A DNA stretch of 64,000 bases from Melioribacter roseus (GCA_020722005.1 DYLP01000007.1:1-64000), one strand, 5' to 3'; shown: positions 35,525 to 45,809, counted from the first letter of the stretch. A program made the numbers and translations. The notes: generated from the letters alone by a model not told the origin.

Positions 35525-36501
35525 GCATAAATACGCTTTCCGATATAATACACAGCGTCGATAAAGAATTAAAAGAATTCAATGCCGTATTTAAAAAATC
35601 ATTAAAATCAAATGTTGGCATTGTAGACCTTGTAACAAAATATATCCTTAAACAGAAGGGCAAAAAAATTCGACCTCTGCTGGTATTACTCTCCAGTAAA
35701 ATATCTGGAGGTATTACAGAAAGAAGTTACAGAGGTGCCGGACTTGTTGAATTGCTGCATACTGCTACATTGGTACACGATGATGTTGTGGACAATGCCG
35801 ATACGAGACGAAATTTCCCGTCGATTAACGCTATATGGAAAAATAAAATTGCAGTTTTAATGGGCGATTATCTCCTGGCAAAGGGACTGATGCTGGCAGT
35901 TGAATATGAAGACCACGATTTTCTCAAAGTGATTACCAATACCGTAAAAAGAATGTCGGAAGGTGAATTGCTCCAGATCAGGAAAACAAGAAAACTGAAT
36001 AATGATGAGGCTACTTATTTCAGAATTATTTCTGATAAAACAGCTTCGCTATTGTCGACGTGTTGTGAAATAGGTGCTATGGCTGCCACGAATGACGAAA
36101 ATAAAATAAAAGCCATGCATGAATTTGGTGAATATCTCGGTATTGCTTTTCAGATACGCGACGACATTCTCGACTTTATTGGCAAGTCGAGTATACTGGG
36201 TAAACCACTCGCAGGCGACATTCGAGAAAGGAAGCTAACTTTACCTTTGATATATGCATTAAGCAAAGCCGAAAAAGATGAATCTAAATCCATTTTGAAT
36301 CTAATTAAAAACGGAGGCAAAAATTTAGACGTCGATGCTGTAATAGAATTTGTAAAAAAATACGACGGCATAAGTTACGCCGAAGAAAAAGCTAATGAAT
36401 ACGCACGTAAGGCATTGAATTGTCTCAATATTTTCGAGGACTCTACCGCCAAGCATTCTCTCTCAGGGCTCGTTCATTTTGTAGTTGAACGAAAAAAATA
36501 A
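35521..36501 (+). CDS. Polyprenyl diphosphate synthase family protein (trans type)
   Basis: Condenses isopentenyl diphosphate onto an allylic diphosphate to give a long-chain prenyl diphosphate, likely the side chain of the menaquinone used by the respiratory chain here. The 326 residues show both aspartate-rich motifs, DDVVDNAD (FARM, near 82-89) and RDDILD (SARM, near 213-218), plus GKKIRPLL early on. The start is TTG at 35521, overlapping the tatC stop by 4 bases. The chain length of the product cannot be told by eye. Confidence 0.92.
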   Translation: MSINTLSDIIHSVDKELKEFNAVFKKSLKSNVGIVDLVTKYILKQKGKKIRPLLVLLSSKISGGITERSYRGAGLVELLHTATLVHDDVVDNADTRRNFPSINAIWKNKIAVLMGDYLLAKGLMLAVEYEDHDFLKVITNTVKRMSEGELLQIRKTRKLNNDEATYFRIISDKTASLLSTCCEIGAMAATNDENKIKAMHEFGEYLGIAFQIRDDILDFIGKSSILGKPLAGDIRERKLTLPLIYALSKAEKDESKSILNLIKNGGKNLDVDAVIEFVKKYDGISYAEEKANEYARKALNCLNIFEDSTAKHSLSGLVHFVVERKK

Positions 36502-36514
36502 TTTTAATTGAATT

Positions 36515-36545
36515 TTTGTTAAAATCTTGTTGTTATGTATATTTG
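36515..36545 (+). promoter_or_regulatory. Promoter of the alternative complex III/oxidase operon
   Basis: TTTG (36515-36518), a 19-base spacer and TATATTTG (36538-36545) match the Bacteroidota promoter consensus exactly in both boxes and in spacing. The expected start is near 36552, leaving a leader of about 55 bases to the actA ATG at 36607. This is the best promoter match in the window. Confidence 0.65.
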
Positions 36546-36606
36546 AATCTTAAAATCAGATAATTATACTCAATATCTTATTACTAATCTTATTTCAGAG
36601 ACATTG

Positions 36607-37176
36607 ATGGAAAAAAAATATTTGGATTATCTTTTTAAAATTCGGTTGCCTCTGACATTATTTGTTATTATTTCAACATTTATCGTTACATATTACATTT
36701 CTCGTCCCGAGCGGGACGGTCTAGGCTACGAACCCAGTCAACCGATTAATTTTTCACATAAGCTTCACGCCGGCGATATGGCAATCGATTGTCAATATTG
36801 TCATCTTAGCGTCGAGAAGTCAAGATATGCGTCAATTCCTTCGGTCAATATTTGTATGAATTGCCACACTTATGCACGTAAGGATCGTCCCGAAATAATT
36901 AAACTCACCAAATATTACGAAGAGAACAAACCGATAACCTGGAAGAGAATTCATAAAGTACCCGATTACGCTTATTTTAATCACAGCGTCCATGTAAACA
37001 AAGGGATAAAATGCGAAACCTGTCACGGAGATGTTGCACAGATGGAAAAAATTTCCCAGGTAAGGCAGTTTACTATGGCTGCCTGTCTTGATTGTCATCG
37101 AAATCCACATAAAAATTTACCTTATCTTAAAGTAGTAAATAATGGTCCTGAAAATTGCTATGCATGTCATAGATAG
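36607..37176 (+). CDS. actA: Alternative complex III subunit ActA, pentahaem cytochrome c
   Basis: The periplasmic electron-exit subunit of alternative complex III, a quinol:cytochrome c oxidoreductase unrelated to bc1. The 189 residues have one N-terminal transmembrane helix (about 12-28) and five CxxCH haem c motifs (CQYCH, CMNCH, CETCH, CLDCH, CYACH), the number typical of ActA. It is translated from ATG 36607 rather than the adjacent TTG 36604. It begins the act/oxidase operon behind the promoter at 36515-36545. Haem c maturation genes are not in the window. Confidence 0.93.
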   Translation: MEKKYLDYLFKIRLPLTLFVIISTFIVTYYISRPERDGLGYEPSQPINFSHKLHAGDMAIDCQYCHLSVEKSRYASIPSVNICMNCHTYARKDRPEIIKLTKYYEENKPITWKRIHKVPDYAYFNHSVHVNKGIKCETCHGDVAQMEKISQVRQFTMAACLDCHRNPHKNLPYLKVVNNGPENCYACHR

Positions 37177-37187
37177 GTGGAGAACAA

Positions 37188-37349
37188 ATGGAAAAAATTT
37201 ATAAAAGAAGAAAATTTTTTGAAACGCTCGGCGTTCTGTCGTTAGCGGGATTGATTAGCGGTTTGTTACCTAAAAAGTTTTTTAAGCTTATGCATAACAA
37301 TAAAATAAAAGTAAACATTCATAAAGATGCCGTTAAAAGAGTAAAATAA
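37188..37349 (+). CDS. 53-residue small protein with twin-arginine-like N-terminus between actA and actB
   Basis: An unrecognised short gene translated from ATG 37188, with AGGTGG 11-16 bases upstream. The N-terminus MEKIYKRRKFFETLGVLS carries two arginines followed by a hydrophobic stretch (about 10-27), like a Tat signal or membrane anchor. The tail reads HNNKIKVNIHKDAVKRVK and is basic. The stop is at 37347-37349, 11 bases before actB. No haem or cysteine is present. Location between actA and actB suggests a small accessory or structural part of the complex, or an assembly factor. The call rests on codon integrity, ribosome-binding site and position only. Confidence 0.6.
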   Translation: MEKIYKRRKFFETLGVLSLAGLISGLLPKKFFKLMHNNKIKVNIHKDAVKRVK

Positions 37350-37360
37350 GGTTTTCAATC

Positions 37361-40300
37361 ATGGATAAAAAAGATTTCTGGAAAAGTCTCAAAGATTATA
37401 ACGGTAGTGATGACCTACGTAAGATTAAAGAGAACGAATTTATGGAAGGGGTTACGGACGATTTTGAACTTGGTAAATTAACGAAACTTTCACGAAGAAA
37501 ATTTCTTGCACTGGCTTCTGTAACGGCTGCCATAGGCGCTACTGCGTGTACAGATTATCGCGATAAAGGGGAAATTGTACCTTATAACAAAAAACCAGAA
37601 CATCTTCTAATCGGAAAGGCAAATTACTATGCATCTTCCTGTACAGGCTGCTCGAACGCATGCGGCTTATTGATTAAAACAAGAGAGGGAAGACCAATAA
37701 AAGTGGACGGCAATCCCGAACATCCGATTACTCGCGGTAAAATTTGTGCTAAAGGTCAGGCTTCAATTTACAATTTATATGACCCGGAAAGACTCCAGTA
37801 CCCGATAATTAAAGGCAGAAGGTCGGACTGGAATCGAGTCGATTCTGAAATAATCGAGTCCTTGAAAAAGGCAACCGAAGAGAACAAAGAAATCGCTCTC
37901 TTTGCTGGAAGCGTTAAATCTCCTTCGGCTTTGAGAGTAATAGAGAATTTCAAGAATAAATATCCTACAGCAAAAATTTATTCTTATCAACTTTTCAATG
38001 AAAGTGCGCGTCAAAAAGCATGGGAAATTACTTACGGGACGAATGACTATCCTGCAATACTCTGGGAAAAAGCAGATGTGATTTTAAGTATCGAAGGCGA
38101 CTTTTTGGGCAATGAGGGTAATTACATCGAGAATACAAGAAAATTTTCGCAGGGAAGAAATATCGTTAATAGCGGTAATCTTAACAGATTGTATGTAGCT
38201 GAAAGCAGAATGAGTGTAACGGGTATGATGGCTGATTACAGACTTAGGTTGAGCCCGACTAAACAATTCAAATTTTTAATGGGATTGGTAAACAATCTCT
38301 ATAAAAAAGGAAGTAAAATTAAATTACCTTCATACTTCGAATCGTATCTCAATAAATTTGACCTCGCAGAATTTAAGAATAATGAGAAAGTAAAACTTCT
38401 GATAGATGACCTGCACTACAATAGAGGTAAATCTATTATCTATGCAGGAAGTAATTTACCCATCGAAATTCATCTGGCGGTGAATTTACTGAACGAAATT
38501 CTTGATAATACGGGTTTATACGATTCCAAATATTCATTTGTAAATTTACTGCCTCTATCGGAAATGAATGACATCAGGGATTTATGTGACAAAATGAAGG
38601 CAGGAAATGTTGGGGTGGTCATTCATTTAGATACAAATCCCGTTTTCCATCTGCCTTCAGATTACGACTACGTCGAGGCATTGAAAGCGGTTCCGACGGT
38701 AATTACAATTTCGAGTACCAAAAGTGAAACAGCAGACCTGAGCGACTATCTGCTTCCTGAAAGCACACAGTTCGAAAGCTGGGGCGATTATTATGCGCGC
38801 AAGGGTGTTTATGGATTGCAGCAGCCAGTTATTGCGCCAATATTTGATACACGCCAGAAAGAAGCTATCCTTTTAAGATGGTCGGAAGGAATAAATGATA
38901 AATTTGACGAAGGCAGGTATCGAGATTTTATTGCTGAAACGTGCAGAGAACAAATTTATAACAAAATTAAACCTGCATCAGATTTTAAAGCCTTCTGGTA
39001 TGCAGCCCTCCACGATGGGTTCATCGAATTTAATGAAAATGTTGATAAGCCTGTGTTTAATACTCGCGCTCTGGATGAACTCACGAAGGTTAAAATTCTG
39101 GAAGGTGATTACACATTAATCATTACCGAAAGTTATTTCTTAGGAGATGGAAGATATGCCAATAACGGTTGGCTGCAAGAATTGCCACATCCGGTTACGA
39201 AAGTTACTTGGGACAATTATTTATCGATATCTCCTGCAACAGCTAAGAAAATGAATCTTGATATGAACGATATGGCAGAGGTTTCGTATAATGGTATTAG
39301 TCTAAAACTACCCATATTTGTTCAACCCGGTATGAGTGATGATACTCTTCACATCGAAGCTGGATATGGCAGAAAAAGTGTAGGGGTGGTAGGTGAAGGA
39401 GTCGGGTTTAATCCCTTGGTATTTCTAACGAAAAATTCAAATAATTCACCTTTCGTACTGATAGGAGTGGATATTAAAAAAGCTGAAGGTAAATATACTC
39501 TATCTTCAACTCAGGAACATCATTCACTAGACGATACATTCGTAAAAGATTTTCATCGCATCAGAAAAATAATTCAGGAAGGTACACTGCCGCAGTACAG
39601 GAAAAATCATCATTTCTTGCATGAGGATAAAGACGAACTCTTCAGCATTACCGACGAGCATAAATACGATGGTGTAAAATGGGCTATGGCTATCGACCTT
39701 AATAAGTGTACGGGGTGTAATGTATGTGTTGTATCGTGCAGTGTCGAGAATAATGTACCTGTTGTTGGAAAAGATCAGGTAGCAAAAGGAAGGGAAATGC
39801 AGTGGATTCGAATAGACAGATACTATTCCGGAACACCAGATGAACCAATTGTAAGCAATCAACCCATGTTATGTCAGCATTGCGACAATGCCCCGTGTGA
39901 AAATGTATGTCCTGTTAATGCAACAAATCATAGCCCCGACGGTCTGAATCAAATGGTATATAATCGTTGCGTGGGGACGAGGTATTGTTCGAATAACTGT
40001 CCTTATAAAGTAAGAAGATTTAATTTTTATAACTACAGAGATCATTTCGCAGATGCATATTACGAAAACGAATTAACTTTTCTGGTAAATAATCCTGAAG
40101 TGACAGTACGTTCCAGAGGTGTAATGGAAAAATGCACTTTCTGTATTCAGAGAATAATGGAAGCGCGTTCAGAAGCAATAGCCAGAGGAGAAGAATTTAA
40201 GGGAGCTGGAATTCAAACTGCCTGTCAGCAAGCTTGTCCTTCACAAGCCATTGTATTCGGAAACGTCAACGACACGGATTCTGAAATTGCAAAATTGAGA

Positions 40301-40402
40301 AAGCACGATCTTGCATACCACGTACTGGAGGTTTTGAATGTTAAACCTAATATCTCATATTTAGCAAAAATCAGGAATATCCATACGGAGGAAATTCAGT
40401 GA
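37361..40402 (+). CDS. actB: Alternative complex III subunit ActB, molybdopterin-oxidoreductase-like plus iron-sulfur domain
   Basis: The large periplasmic iron-sulfur subunit, 1013 residues. A twin-arginine signal ([10 protein letters not shown], about 44-53) precedes the molybdopterin-oxidoreductase-like B1 domain. The C-terminal B2 ferredoxin domain starts about residue 775 with [11 protein letters not shown] and contains [15 protein letters not shown] and CTFCIQR. One cluster motif reads [12 protein letters not shown], with Thr where a second Cys would be, as expected for the [3Fe-4S] cluster of this family. The B1 domain also keeps C94, C97, C101 and C129 in the CxxCxxxC arrangement of a [4Fe-4S] site. 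Known ActB proteins are reported not to hold molybdenum. It overlaps actC by 4 bases (GTGA). Confidence 0.92.
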   Translation: MDKKDFWKSLKDYNGSDDLRKIKENEFMEGVTDDFELGKLTKLSRRKFLALASVTAAIGATACTDYRDKGEIVPYNKKPEHLLIGKANYYASSCTGCSNACGLLIKTREGRPIKVDGNPEHPITRGKICAKGQASIYNLYDPERLQYPIIKGRRSDWNRVDSEIIESLKKATEENKEIALFAGSVKSPSALRVIENFKNKYPTAKIYSYQLFNESARQKAWEITYGTNDYPAILWEKADVILSIEGDFLGNEGNYIENTRKFSQGRNIVNSGNLNRLYVAESRMSVTGMMADYRLRLSPTKQFKFLMGLVNNLYKKGSKIKLPSYFESYLNKFDLAEFKNNEKVKLLIDDLHYNRGKSIIYAGSNLPIEIHLAVNLLNEILDNTGLYDSKYSFVNLLPLSEMNDIRDLCDKMKAGNVGVVIHLDTNPVFHLPSDYDYVEALKAVPTVITISSTKSETADLSDYLLPESTQFESWGDYYARKGVYGLQQPVIAPIFDTRQKEAILLRWSEGINDKFDEGRYRDFIAETCREQIYNKIKPASDFKAFWYAALHDGFIEFNENVDKPVFNTRALDELTKVKILEGDYTLIITESYFLGDGRYANNGWLQELPHPVTKVTWDNYLSISPATAKKMNLDMNDMAEVSYNGISLKLPIFVQPGMSDDTLHIEAGYGRKSVGVVGEGVGFNPLVFLTKNSNNSPFVLIGVDIKKAEGKYTLSSTQEHHSLDDTFVKDFHRIRKIIQEGTLPQYRKNHHFLHEDKDELFSITDEHKYDGVKWAMAIDLNKCTGCNVCVVSCSVENNVPVVGKDQVAKGREMQWIRIDRYYSGTPDEPIVSNQPMLCQHCDNAPCENVCPVNATNHSPDGLNQMVYNRCVGTRYCSNNCPYKVRRFNFYNYRDHFADAYYENELTFLVNNPEVTVRSRGVMEKCTFCIQRIMEARSEAIARGEEFKGAGIQTACQQACPSQAIVFGNVNDTDSEIAKLRKHDLAYHVLEVLNVKPNISYLAKIRNIHTEEIQ

Positions 40403-41766
40403 GCTCAGTCGAATATACACACGAAGTTTCGGTTATAGAAGGCAGACCAACGTTAAGATCTCTCGACGATTTAATTTCAAAACCGCTGGAGACCAGACCG
40501 GATAAAAAATTTTATATTGCGCTCTCCATTACACTGTCGATGCTTGGATTGTTTGTAATTGGTCTTATTGTAACATTTTACTACGGTATTGGAACCTGGG
40601 GTAATCAAATTCCTGTTGCATGGGGTTTCGGTATTGTGAATTTTGTGTTTTGGGTAGGAATTGGTCATGCAGGCACGTTGATTTCAGCAATACTTTTTTT
40701 GCTCAGGCAGAAGTGGCGTACGGGAATAGCCCGATTTGCAGAAGGTATGACCATATTTGCCGTGATGACAGCCGGTATTTTCCCGTTGATTCATACTGGC
40801 AGACCGTGGCTGGCAGGATATCTTTTTCCGTATCCAAATCAACACTCAATCTGGGTTAATTTTACTTCACCGCTCCTCTGGGATGTCTTTGCAGTCTCAA
40901 CTTATTTTACTGTTTCTTTAATTTTCTGGTACGTAGGTTTAATTCCAGATTTTGCCACTTTAAGAGAAAAGACTTCTAATAAAATTAAAAAATTAGTTTA
41001 TTCCATATTCAGTCTTGGCTGGAGATTTTCGAACCGACACTGGCAGCATTATGAAATGGTTTATTTAATCTTGGCTGGTTTTGCAACACCACTTGTCCTT
41101 TCTGTTCACACGATAGTAAGTTTCGATTTTGCAGTATCGATTTTACCGGGGTGGCATACTACAATATTCCCTCCGTATTTCGTTGCCGGTGCGGTTTTCT
41201 CTGGTTTTGCTATGGTGCAGAATGTTCTGATTTTCGTCAGAAAAATTTTCAATTACGAGCATATTATTACTATTGATACACTCGAAAGAATGAATAAAAT
41301 AATTTTGCTTACAGGATCGATGGTTGGGTATGCATATTCAATGGAATTTTTCATTGCATGGTATAGCGGAGTTCAACCTGAACAGTTTACATTTATTAAT
41401 CGAGCTTTTGGACCTTATGCCTGGGCTTACTGGATAATGGTATCATGTAATGTGCTGGCACCTCAGTTATTCTGGTTTAAAAAGATAAGAAGGACTATCC
41501 CGGTAATGTTTGTTATTGCTGTTTTTGTAAATATCGGCATGTGGTTCGAGCGATTTGTAATTGTTGTTACATCTTTGTCGAGAGATTATTTGCCTTCGAG
41601 CTGGCAGTATTTTACACCGAGTCTGGTTGACTTTATGATCTTAATCGGTAGCTTTGGCTTCTTTTTTACCTGGATTTTACTCTTTACGAAAGCACTGCCA
41701 GTCGTTTCAATTGCTGAAGTTAAAGCGGTTGTTGATGGTTCTCAACCTTCTCATAAGGAGCATTGA
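40399..41766 (+). CDS. actC: Alternative complex III subunit ActC, NrfD-like quinol-binding membrane protein
   Basis: An integral membrane subunit of the NrfD/PsrC family, 455 residues with about ten helices. It is thought to hold the quinol-oxidising site near the periplasmic side. Conserved features include [23 protein letters not shown] and the HW-containing [29 protein letters not shown] segment with histidines in helices. The start is GTG at 40399, overlapping the actB stop. It lies 3 bases before the actD-actE fusion gene, and ActF is its paralogue in the same operon. Confidence 0.93.
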   Translation: MSSVEYTHEVSVIEGRPTLRSLDDLISKPLETRPDKKFYIALSITLSMLGLFVIGLIVTFYYGIGTWGNQIPVAWGFGIVNFVFWVGIGHAGTLISAILFLLRQKWRTGIARFAEGMTIFAVMTAGIFPLIHTGRPWLAGYLFPYPNQHSIWVNFTSPLLWDVFAVSTYFTVSLIFWYVGLIPDFATLREKTSNKIKKLVYSIFSLGWRFSNRHWQHYEMVYLILAGFATPLVLSVHTIVSFDFAVSILPGWHTTIFPPYFVAGAVFSGFAMVQNVLIFVRKIFNYEHIITIDTLERMNKIILLTGSMVGYAYSMEFFIAWYSGVQPEQFTFINRAFGPYAWAYWIMVSCNVLAPQLFWFKKIRRTIPVMFVIAVFVNIGMWFERFVIVVTSLSRDYLPSSWQYFTPSLVDFMILIGSFGFFFTWILLFTKALPVVSIAEVKAVVDGSQPSHKEH

Positions 41767-41769
41767 CAA

Positions 41770-42909
41770 ATGAAAGATAAAATTTTATACGGATATGCAG
41801 CACTGTTTGATAGTCCTGATGATATAATTAATGCAACAGAAAAGACAGTAGAAGCAGGTTATAAAAAGTACGACGTTCATTCACCGTATCCAATTGACGG
41901 AATGCCAGAAGCAATGAAATTACCGCCCTCGAGGCTTGGATATGTAGCTCTTGTGGTTGGACTTTCAGGAGCATTGACAGCATTACTATTGATGTACTGG
42001 ATTTCCGCAGTCGACTATCCGATTGTGATTGGTGGAAAACCGCTCTTTTCTTTCCCCGCGTATGTGCCCGTTATATTTGAAGTTACGGTTTTATCGGCGT
42101 CGATAGCTACAGTGCTTGCCATGCTCTTTATCTTTTTCAAACTTCCGAATAACGCTCATCCATTGCACGGGACAGATTACATGAAACAAGTCGCGTCCGA
42201 TAAGTACGGTTTGTTTATTCATGCCGAAGATGAAAAGTTCAATGAACAGGAAGTTAGGAGATTTTTGGAATCATTACACGAAAAGGAGATAATTCCTGTC
42301 TATTACGACGAAAATGAGATTGCTTTTAAACCGAGGTTGCTCGAACCGAAATTTGTTATGTATCTTTTGGCTGTTGCAGTTATAACATCGGGGGCGACTT
42401 ATTTTACACTAAATAAATTATTGTATATGGTACCGTTTAATTGGATGATGGAGCAGGAAAAATTAACGCCACAATCGACAAGCGCCATTTTTGCAGACGG
42501 GTTTGGAATGAGACCGCCGGTCGAAGGAACGGTTGCCAGAGGCGAGGCGTTTTATCCATATAAAAATATGCCCGAAGAAGCGGGGAACTATTTGATAAAT
42601 CCTCTCCCGATGTCAAAAAAAGCATTAATGCTTGGCGAGAAAAAATATGATATTTATTGCAGCCCCTGTCATGGATATCACGGCGAAGGTGACAGTAGAT
42701 TAAGAGGTCAATTCCCGAATCCACCTTCGCTTCATTCAGAAAAAGTAAGGAACTGGAGTGACGGTAGAATTTTCCATGTTATTACAGAAGGACAAAACGC
42801 AATGCCGTCCTATTCAACGCAATTGAACGAAGAAGAAAGATGGGCGGTTATCAATTATATCAGAGCATTGCAAAGAGCTTTAAATGCCAGGGAAGCTGAT
42901 CTAAATTAA
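41770..42909 (+). CDS. Alternative complex III ActD-ActE fusion (DUF3341 plus monohaem cytochrome c)
   Basis: A single 379-residue reading frame joins two subunits that are separate in, for example, Rhodothermus. Residues about 1-180 are ActD (DUF3341), with two transmembrane helices (about 55-80 and 95-120) and the FKLPNNAHPLHG segment. After a third hydrophobic stretch (about 195-215), residues about 240-379 are an ActE-like cytochrome c with haem motif CSPCH at 297-301 and the methionine ligand in NAMPSY. No stop or frameshift lies between. The fusion fixes ActD and ActE in one copy each. It is 20 bases upstream of actF. Confidence 0.88.
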   Translation: MKDKILYGYAALFDSPDDIINATEKTVEAGYKKYDVHSPYPIDGMPEAMKLPPSRLGYVALVVGLSGALTALLLMYWISAVDYPIVIGGKPLFSFPAYVPVIFEVTVLSASIATVLAMLFIFFKLPNNAHPLHGTDYMKQVASDKYGLFIHAEDEKFNEQEVRRFLESLHEKEIIPVYYDENEIAFKPRLLEPKFVMYLLAVAVITSGATYFTLNKLLYMVPFNWMMEQEKLTPQSTSAIFADGFGMRPPVEGTVARGEAFYPYKNMPEEAGNYLINPLPMSKKALMLGEKKYDIYCSPCHGYHGEGDSRLRGQFPNPPSLHSEKVRNWSDGRIFHVITEGQNAMPSYSTQLNEEERWAVINYIRALQRALNAREADLN

Positions 42910-42929
42910 GTAAAAAATTCGGAATAATT

Positions 42930-44105
42930 ATGGATTTAGCTTATCAGAAAAAATATTTACCAACTAAGATTACAGTAGCGGGATATATTCTGCTTGTGTC
43001 GGGTTTTCTACTATCTGTAGTCGGATATTTTACCAACCTTGAAAGAAGCGCGTTTAATAATATTATTTTGCTGACATTCATTATAAGTGTAGGTATGGGA
43101 GCTCTGTTCTTTATTGGAACAGAATACCTTTCAGGCACAGTTTGGAGCGTGCCCTTTAGAAGAGTTGTAGAGTTTGTGGCTGCTTCAATTCTGCTCGTTC
43201 CATTTATCGCTTTGCCTATTCTTGCAAATATGGGATATTTATTTCACTGGATGCATCCGGAAGTTGTAGAAATGGACGAGCTTCTGAAAAGTAAAGCTCC
43301 GTATCTCAATGCTAAATTTTTCATCATTAGAGTGACTGTTTTTATTGCAATCTGGTGGTTGATCTATTTTCTTTTTACTCGAAATTCCTTAAAACAGGAC
43401 GAGACAAAGGACCAGAAATTAACAAAAACAAATACAAGGTTATCCGCTGTATTTATGCCATTCTTTGCAATCACAATTACGTTTACTGCAATTGACTGGT
43501 TGATGAGTCTGGAGCCGCACTGGTTTTCGACTATCTTCGGTGTTTATTATTTCTCAGGTTCGGTCCTTGCAGGATTAGCAACCTCTACAATCGCAATAAT
43601 ATTTTTATCTGAAAAAGGCTATCTGGTAAAAGGCATTTCGCAGGATAATTATTACAGTCTTGGAGCTTTACTTTTTGCCTTCACAAATTTCTGGGCATAT
43701 ATTGCTTTTTCACAGTACTTGTTGATCTGGTATGCAAATTTGCCTGAAGAAACTTTTTGGTTCCTCGAAAGATGGGAAGGAAGCTGGATGTACGTAAGTA
43801 TAGGATTAATATTTATAAGATTCGTTATACCGTATTTCGGACTCCTATCGCAACCGTCCAAAAAAGATCCAAAACGATTGGTTGTTATGTCGTTTATAGT
43901 TTTATTCGCTCATTACTACGACCTTTACTGGATGGTTATGCCAACTTATGCTAAAGACGGTTTTGTTTTTGGTTGGATAGAGATTGGATTTATAATACTT
44001 GCAGCTGGTCTGCTAATTTCTGTTTTCAGTTACATTGCAAATAAGTACAACATGGTCGCAATAGGCGACCCGAAATTAAAACGTGGAATAGATTTCAAAT
44101 TATAA
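42930..44105 (+). CDS. actF: Alternative complex III subunit ActF, second NrfD-like membrane subunit
   Basis: A 391-residue integral membrane protein with about ten helices, paralogous to ActC. In structures of alternative complex III it lies opposite ActC and may form a proton path, while its quinol-site role is doubtful. Features include EYLSGTVWSVPFRRVVEFVA, the short FHWMHPEVVEMDELLKSKAPYLN loop, and FAIDWLMS-like text at TAIDWLMSLEPHWFSTIFG. It follows the actD-actE gene and precedes the membrane cytochrome c by 2 bases. Confidence 0.92.
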   Translation: MDLAYQKKYLPTKITVAGYILLVSGFLLSVVGYFTNLERSAFNNIILLTFIISVGMGALFFIGTEYLSGTVWSVPFRRVVEFVAASILLVPFIALPILANMGYLFHWMHPEVVEMDELLKSKAPYLNAKFFIIRVTVFIAIWWLIYFLFTRNSLKQDETKDQKLTKTNTRLSAVFMPFFAITITFTAIDWLMSLEPHWFSTIFGVYYFSGSVLAGLATSTIAIIFLSEKGYLVKGISQDNYYSLGALLFAFTNFWAYIAFSQYLLIWYANLPEETFWFLERWEGSWMYVSIGLIFIRFVIPYFGLLSQPSKKDPKRLVVMSFIVLFAHYYDLYWMVMPTYAKDGFVFGWIEIGFIILAAGLLISVFSYIANKYNMVAIGDPKLKRGIDFKL

Positions 44106-44107
44106 TT

Positions 44108-45034
44108 ATGGAAAAAAAGACAAAATTTGAAGACGAAATTAAATTCAGAGAACTTCTGAAAAATCCTGTGCGTTTGTTCGGATGGTTCTTCCCTTATTTC
44201 TTATTGATTCTTTTGATCGGTGGTATTTATTTCGGTCAGAATCTAATAAATATATCGTTTAACGAAATGCCAGTAGGACTAAAAGATAGTTCTATTGTAA
44301 AAAAAGAAATTGTTGAGACTAAGGGAGGTATAATGCCGGCAGTCGATCTGAAAAAAGTCAAATCGCCTTCGAATGAATTAATAACGCGTGGCAAAGAACT
44401 TTATGACGCAAATTGTCAGTCGTGTCACGGGTCCGAAGGACTTGGTGATGGTCCTGCAGGTATAGCACTTAATCCAAAACCCCGCAATTTTCATCAGACC
44501 GATGGATGGACAAACGGCAGAACAATTGATATGATGTATAAAACATTGCAGGAGGGTATAATTAAAAACGGAATGGCAGCCTACGAGTACCTGCCACCTG
44601 AAGATAGATTTGCTATTATCCATTATATCCGAACTTTTGCAGATTTTCCACCTATAACAGACGAAGAATTAAATAATATCGATAACTCTTATAAGATAAC
44701 AGCCGGTATGGAAATTCCGAATAAAATTCCTGTTAACAAAGCAATTGATATTCTCTCTAAAGAATACCAAACGTTCGTGGATAGAACAACTGAATTAGCT
44801 AAAAAAATAAAAGAGTCGAAATCGAATAATTATATTGCTGAAATGATTGTTGAACAGTCCACTGACCTGAATAAACTGGCTTATGTATTTTTATCGGACA
44901 GGAATATTACATATGAAAAATTCAAGACGATTATTAATAACTACCCGCTGTCGATTGGATTGAAGCCGGGAATCGAAAAAGTTGATGAAGACGACTTGAA
45001 CAAGATCTATGAATACTTAAAATCGATGAGTTGA
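44108..45034 (+). CDS. Membrane-anchored monohaem cytochrome c
   Basis: A 308-residue cytochrome anchored by one N-terminal helix (about 25-45). The cytochrome domain (about 90-180) has the haem motif CQSCH at 103-107 and a candidate Met ligand at M156 (KNGMAAYEY). The C-terminal part (about 195-308) is helical, with no motif I recognise. The likely role is to carry electrons from alternative complex III to the oxidase, which lacks a fused haem c in subunit II. It resembles ActE-type proteins but is longer. It lies between actF and the sco gene. Confidence 0.85.
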   Translation: MEKKTKFEDEIKFRELLKNPVRLFGWFFPYFLLILLIGGIYFGQNLINISFNEMPVGLKDSSIVKKEIVETKGGIMPAVDLKKVKSPSNELITRGKELYDANCQSCHGSEGLGDGPAGIALNPKPRNFHQTDGWTNGRTIDMMYKTLQEGIIKNGMAAYEYLPPEDRFAIIHYIRTFADFPPITDEELNNIDNSYKITAGMEIPNKIPVNKAIDILSKEYQTFVDRTTELAKKIKESKSNNYIAEMIVEQSTDLNKLAYVFLSDRNITYEKFKTIINNYPLSIGLKPGIEKVDEDDLNKIYEYLKSMS

Positions 45035-45038
45035 TAAA

Positions 45039-45809
45039 ATGATAAGATTGATATTTGATATATTTTTTACAATCGTATTAATTGCAGGTTCTGCTTCGGC
45101 TCAAAAACATGTGGAAATAGGAGTTGACGAACAGCTTGGTAAATATATACCAGAGGATACCTGGTTTGTAACATCGGAAGGAGATAGTGTCGATCTAAAA
45201 AGCCTTATTGACAAACCAGTGCTACTGGCATTAGTCTATTATGAATGTCCCGGTATATGTAGTCCAATGCTAAACGAATTAGCATGGACAATCGATAAAA
45301 TGGACTTAATTCCCGGCAGAGATTACAAAATTATATCGCTAAGTTTCGACCACAGGGAAAATTCAGCGATTGCTGCAAAATGGAAAAAAAATTATCTGAA
45401 ATCGATCAAAAAGAAAATTGCACCCGAAAATTGGATTTTTTTAACGGGTGATAGCATTAACATCAAAAAGGTAACAGACGCTGCAGGATTTTACTATAAG
45501 CCGACAAAAGACAACCAATATGTTCATCCCGCAACAGTAATAGCCCTTTCGCCAGATGGGAAGATTACGCGTTATTTATTCGGTGTTACGTTTAATCCCT
45601 TCGACGTTAAGATGGCAATGTTAGAAGCAAAAGCCGGAAAAGCCAACCCCACTATAACTAAAGTACTTCAGTTTTGTTATAGCTATAATCCTGAAGGACG
45701 CTCGTATACGTTAAACATAACGAGAATTATCGGTGTTGTTATGCTGCTGGGAATTGGATTATTCGCGGCTGTACTATTATTCAAAAAAAGAAGTAAGACA
45801 ACGGAGTAA
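45039..45809 (+). CDS. SCO1/SenC family copper chaperone
   Basis: A 256-residue periplasmic protein with an N-terminal signal sequence and a C-terminal transmembrane helix (about 225-247). The thioredoxin-like domain binds copper through C70 and C74 (in ECPGICSP) and H162 (QYVHPAT). SCO proteins build the CuA centre of oxidase subunit II, which fits the genes downstream. The C-terminal anchor is unusual for classical SCO1, whose anchor is at the N-terminus, but is seen in Bacteroidota-type members. The next gene (subunit I) starts after 6 bases. Confidence 0.93.
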   Translation: MIRLIFDIFFTIVLIAGSASAQKHVEIGVDEQLGKYIPEDTWFVTSEGDSVDLKSLIDKPVLLALVYYECPGICSPMLNELAWTIDKMDLIPGRDYKIISLSFDHRENSAIAAKWKKNYLKSIKKKIAPENWIFLTGDSINIKKVTDAAGFYYKPTKDNQYVHPATVIALSPDGKITRYLFGVTFNPFDVKMAMLEAKAGKANPTITKVLQFCYSYNPEGRSYTLNITRIIGVVMLLGIGLFAAVLLFKKRSKTTE

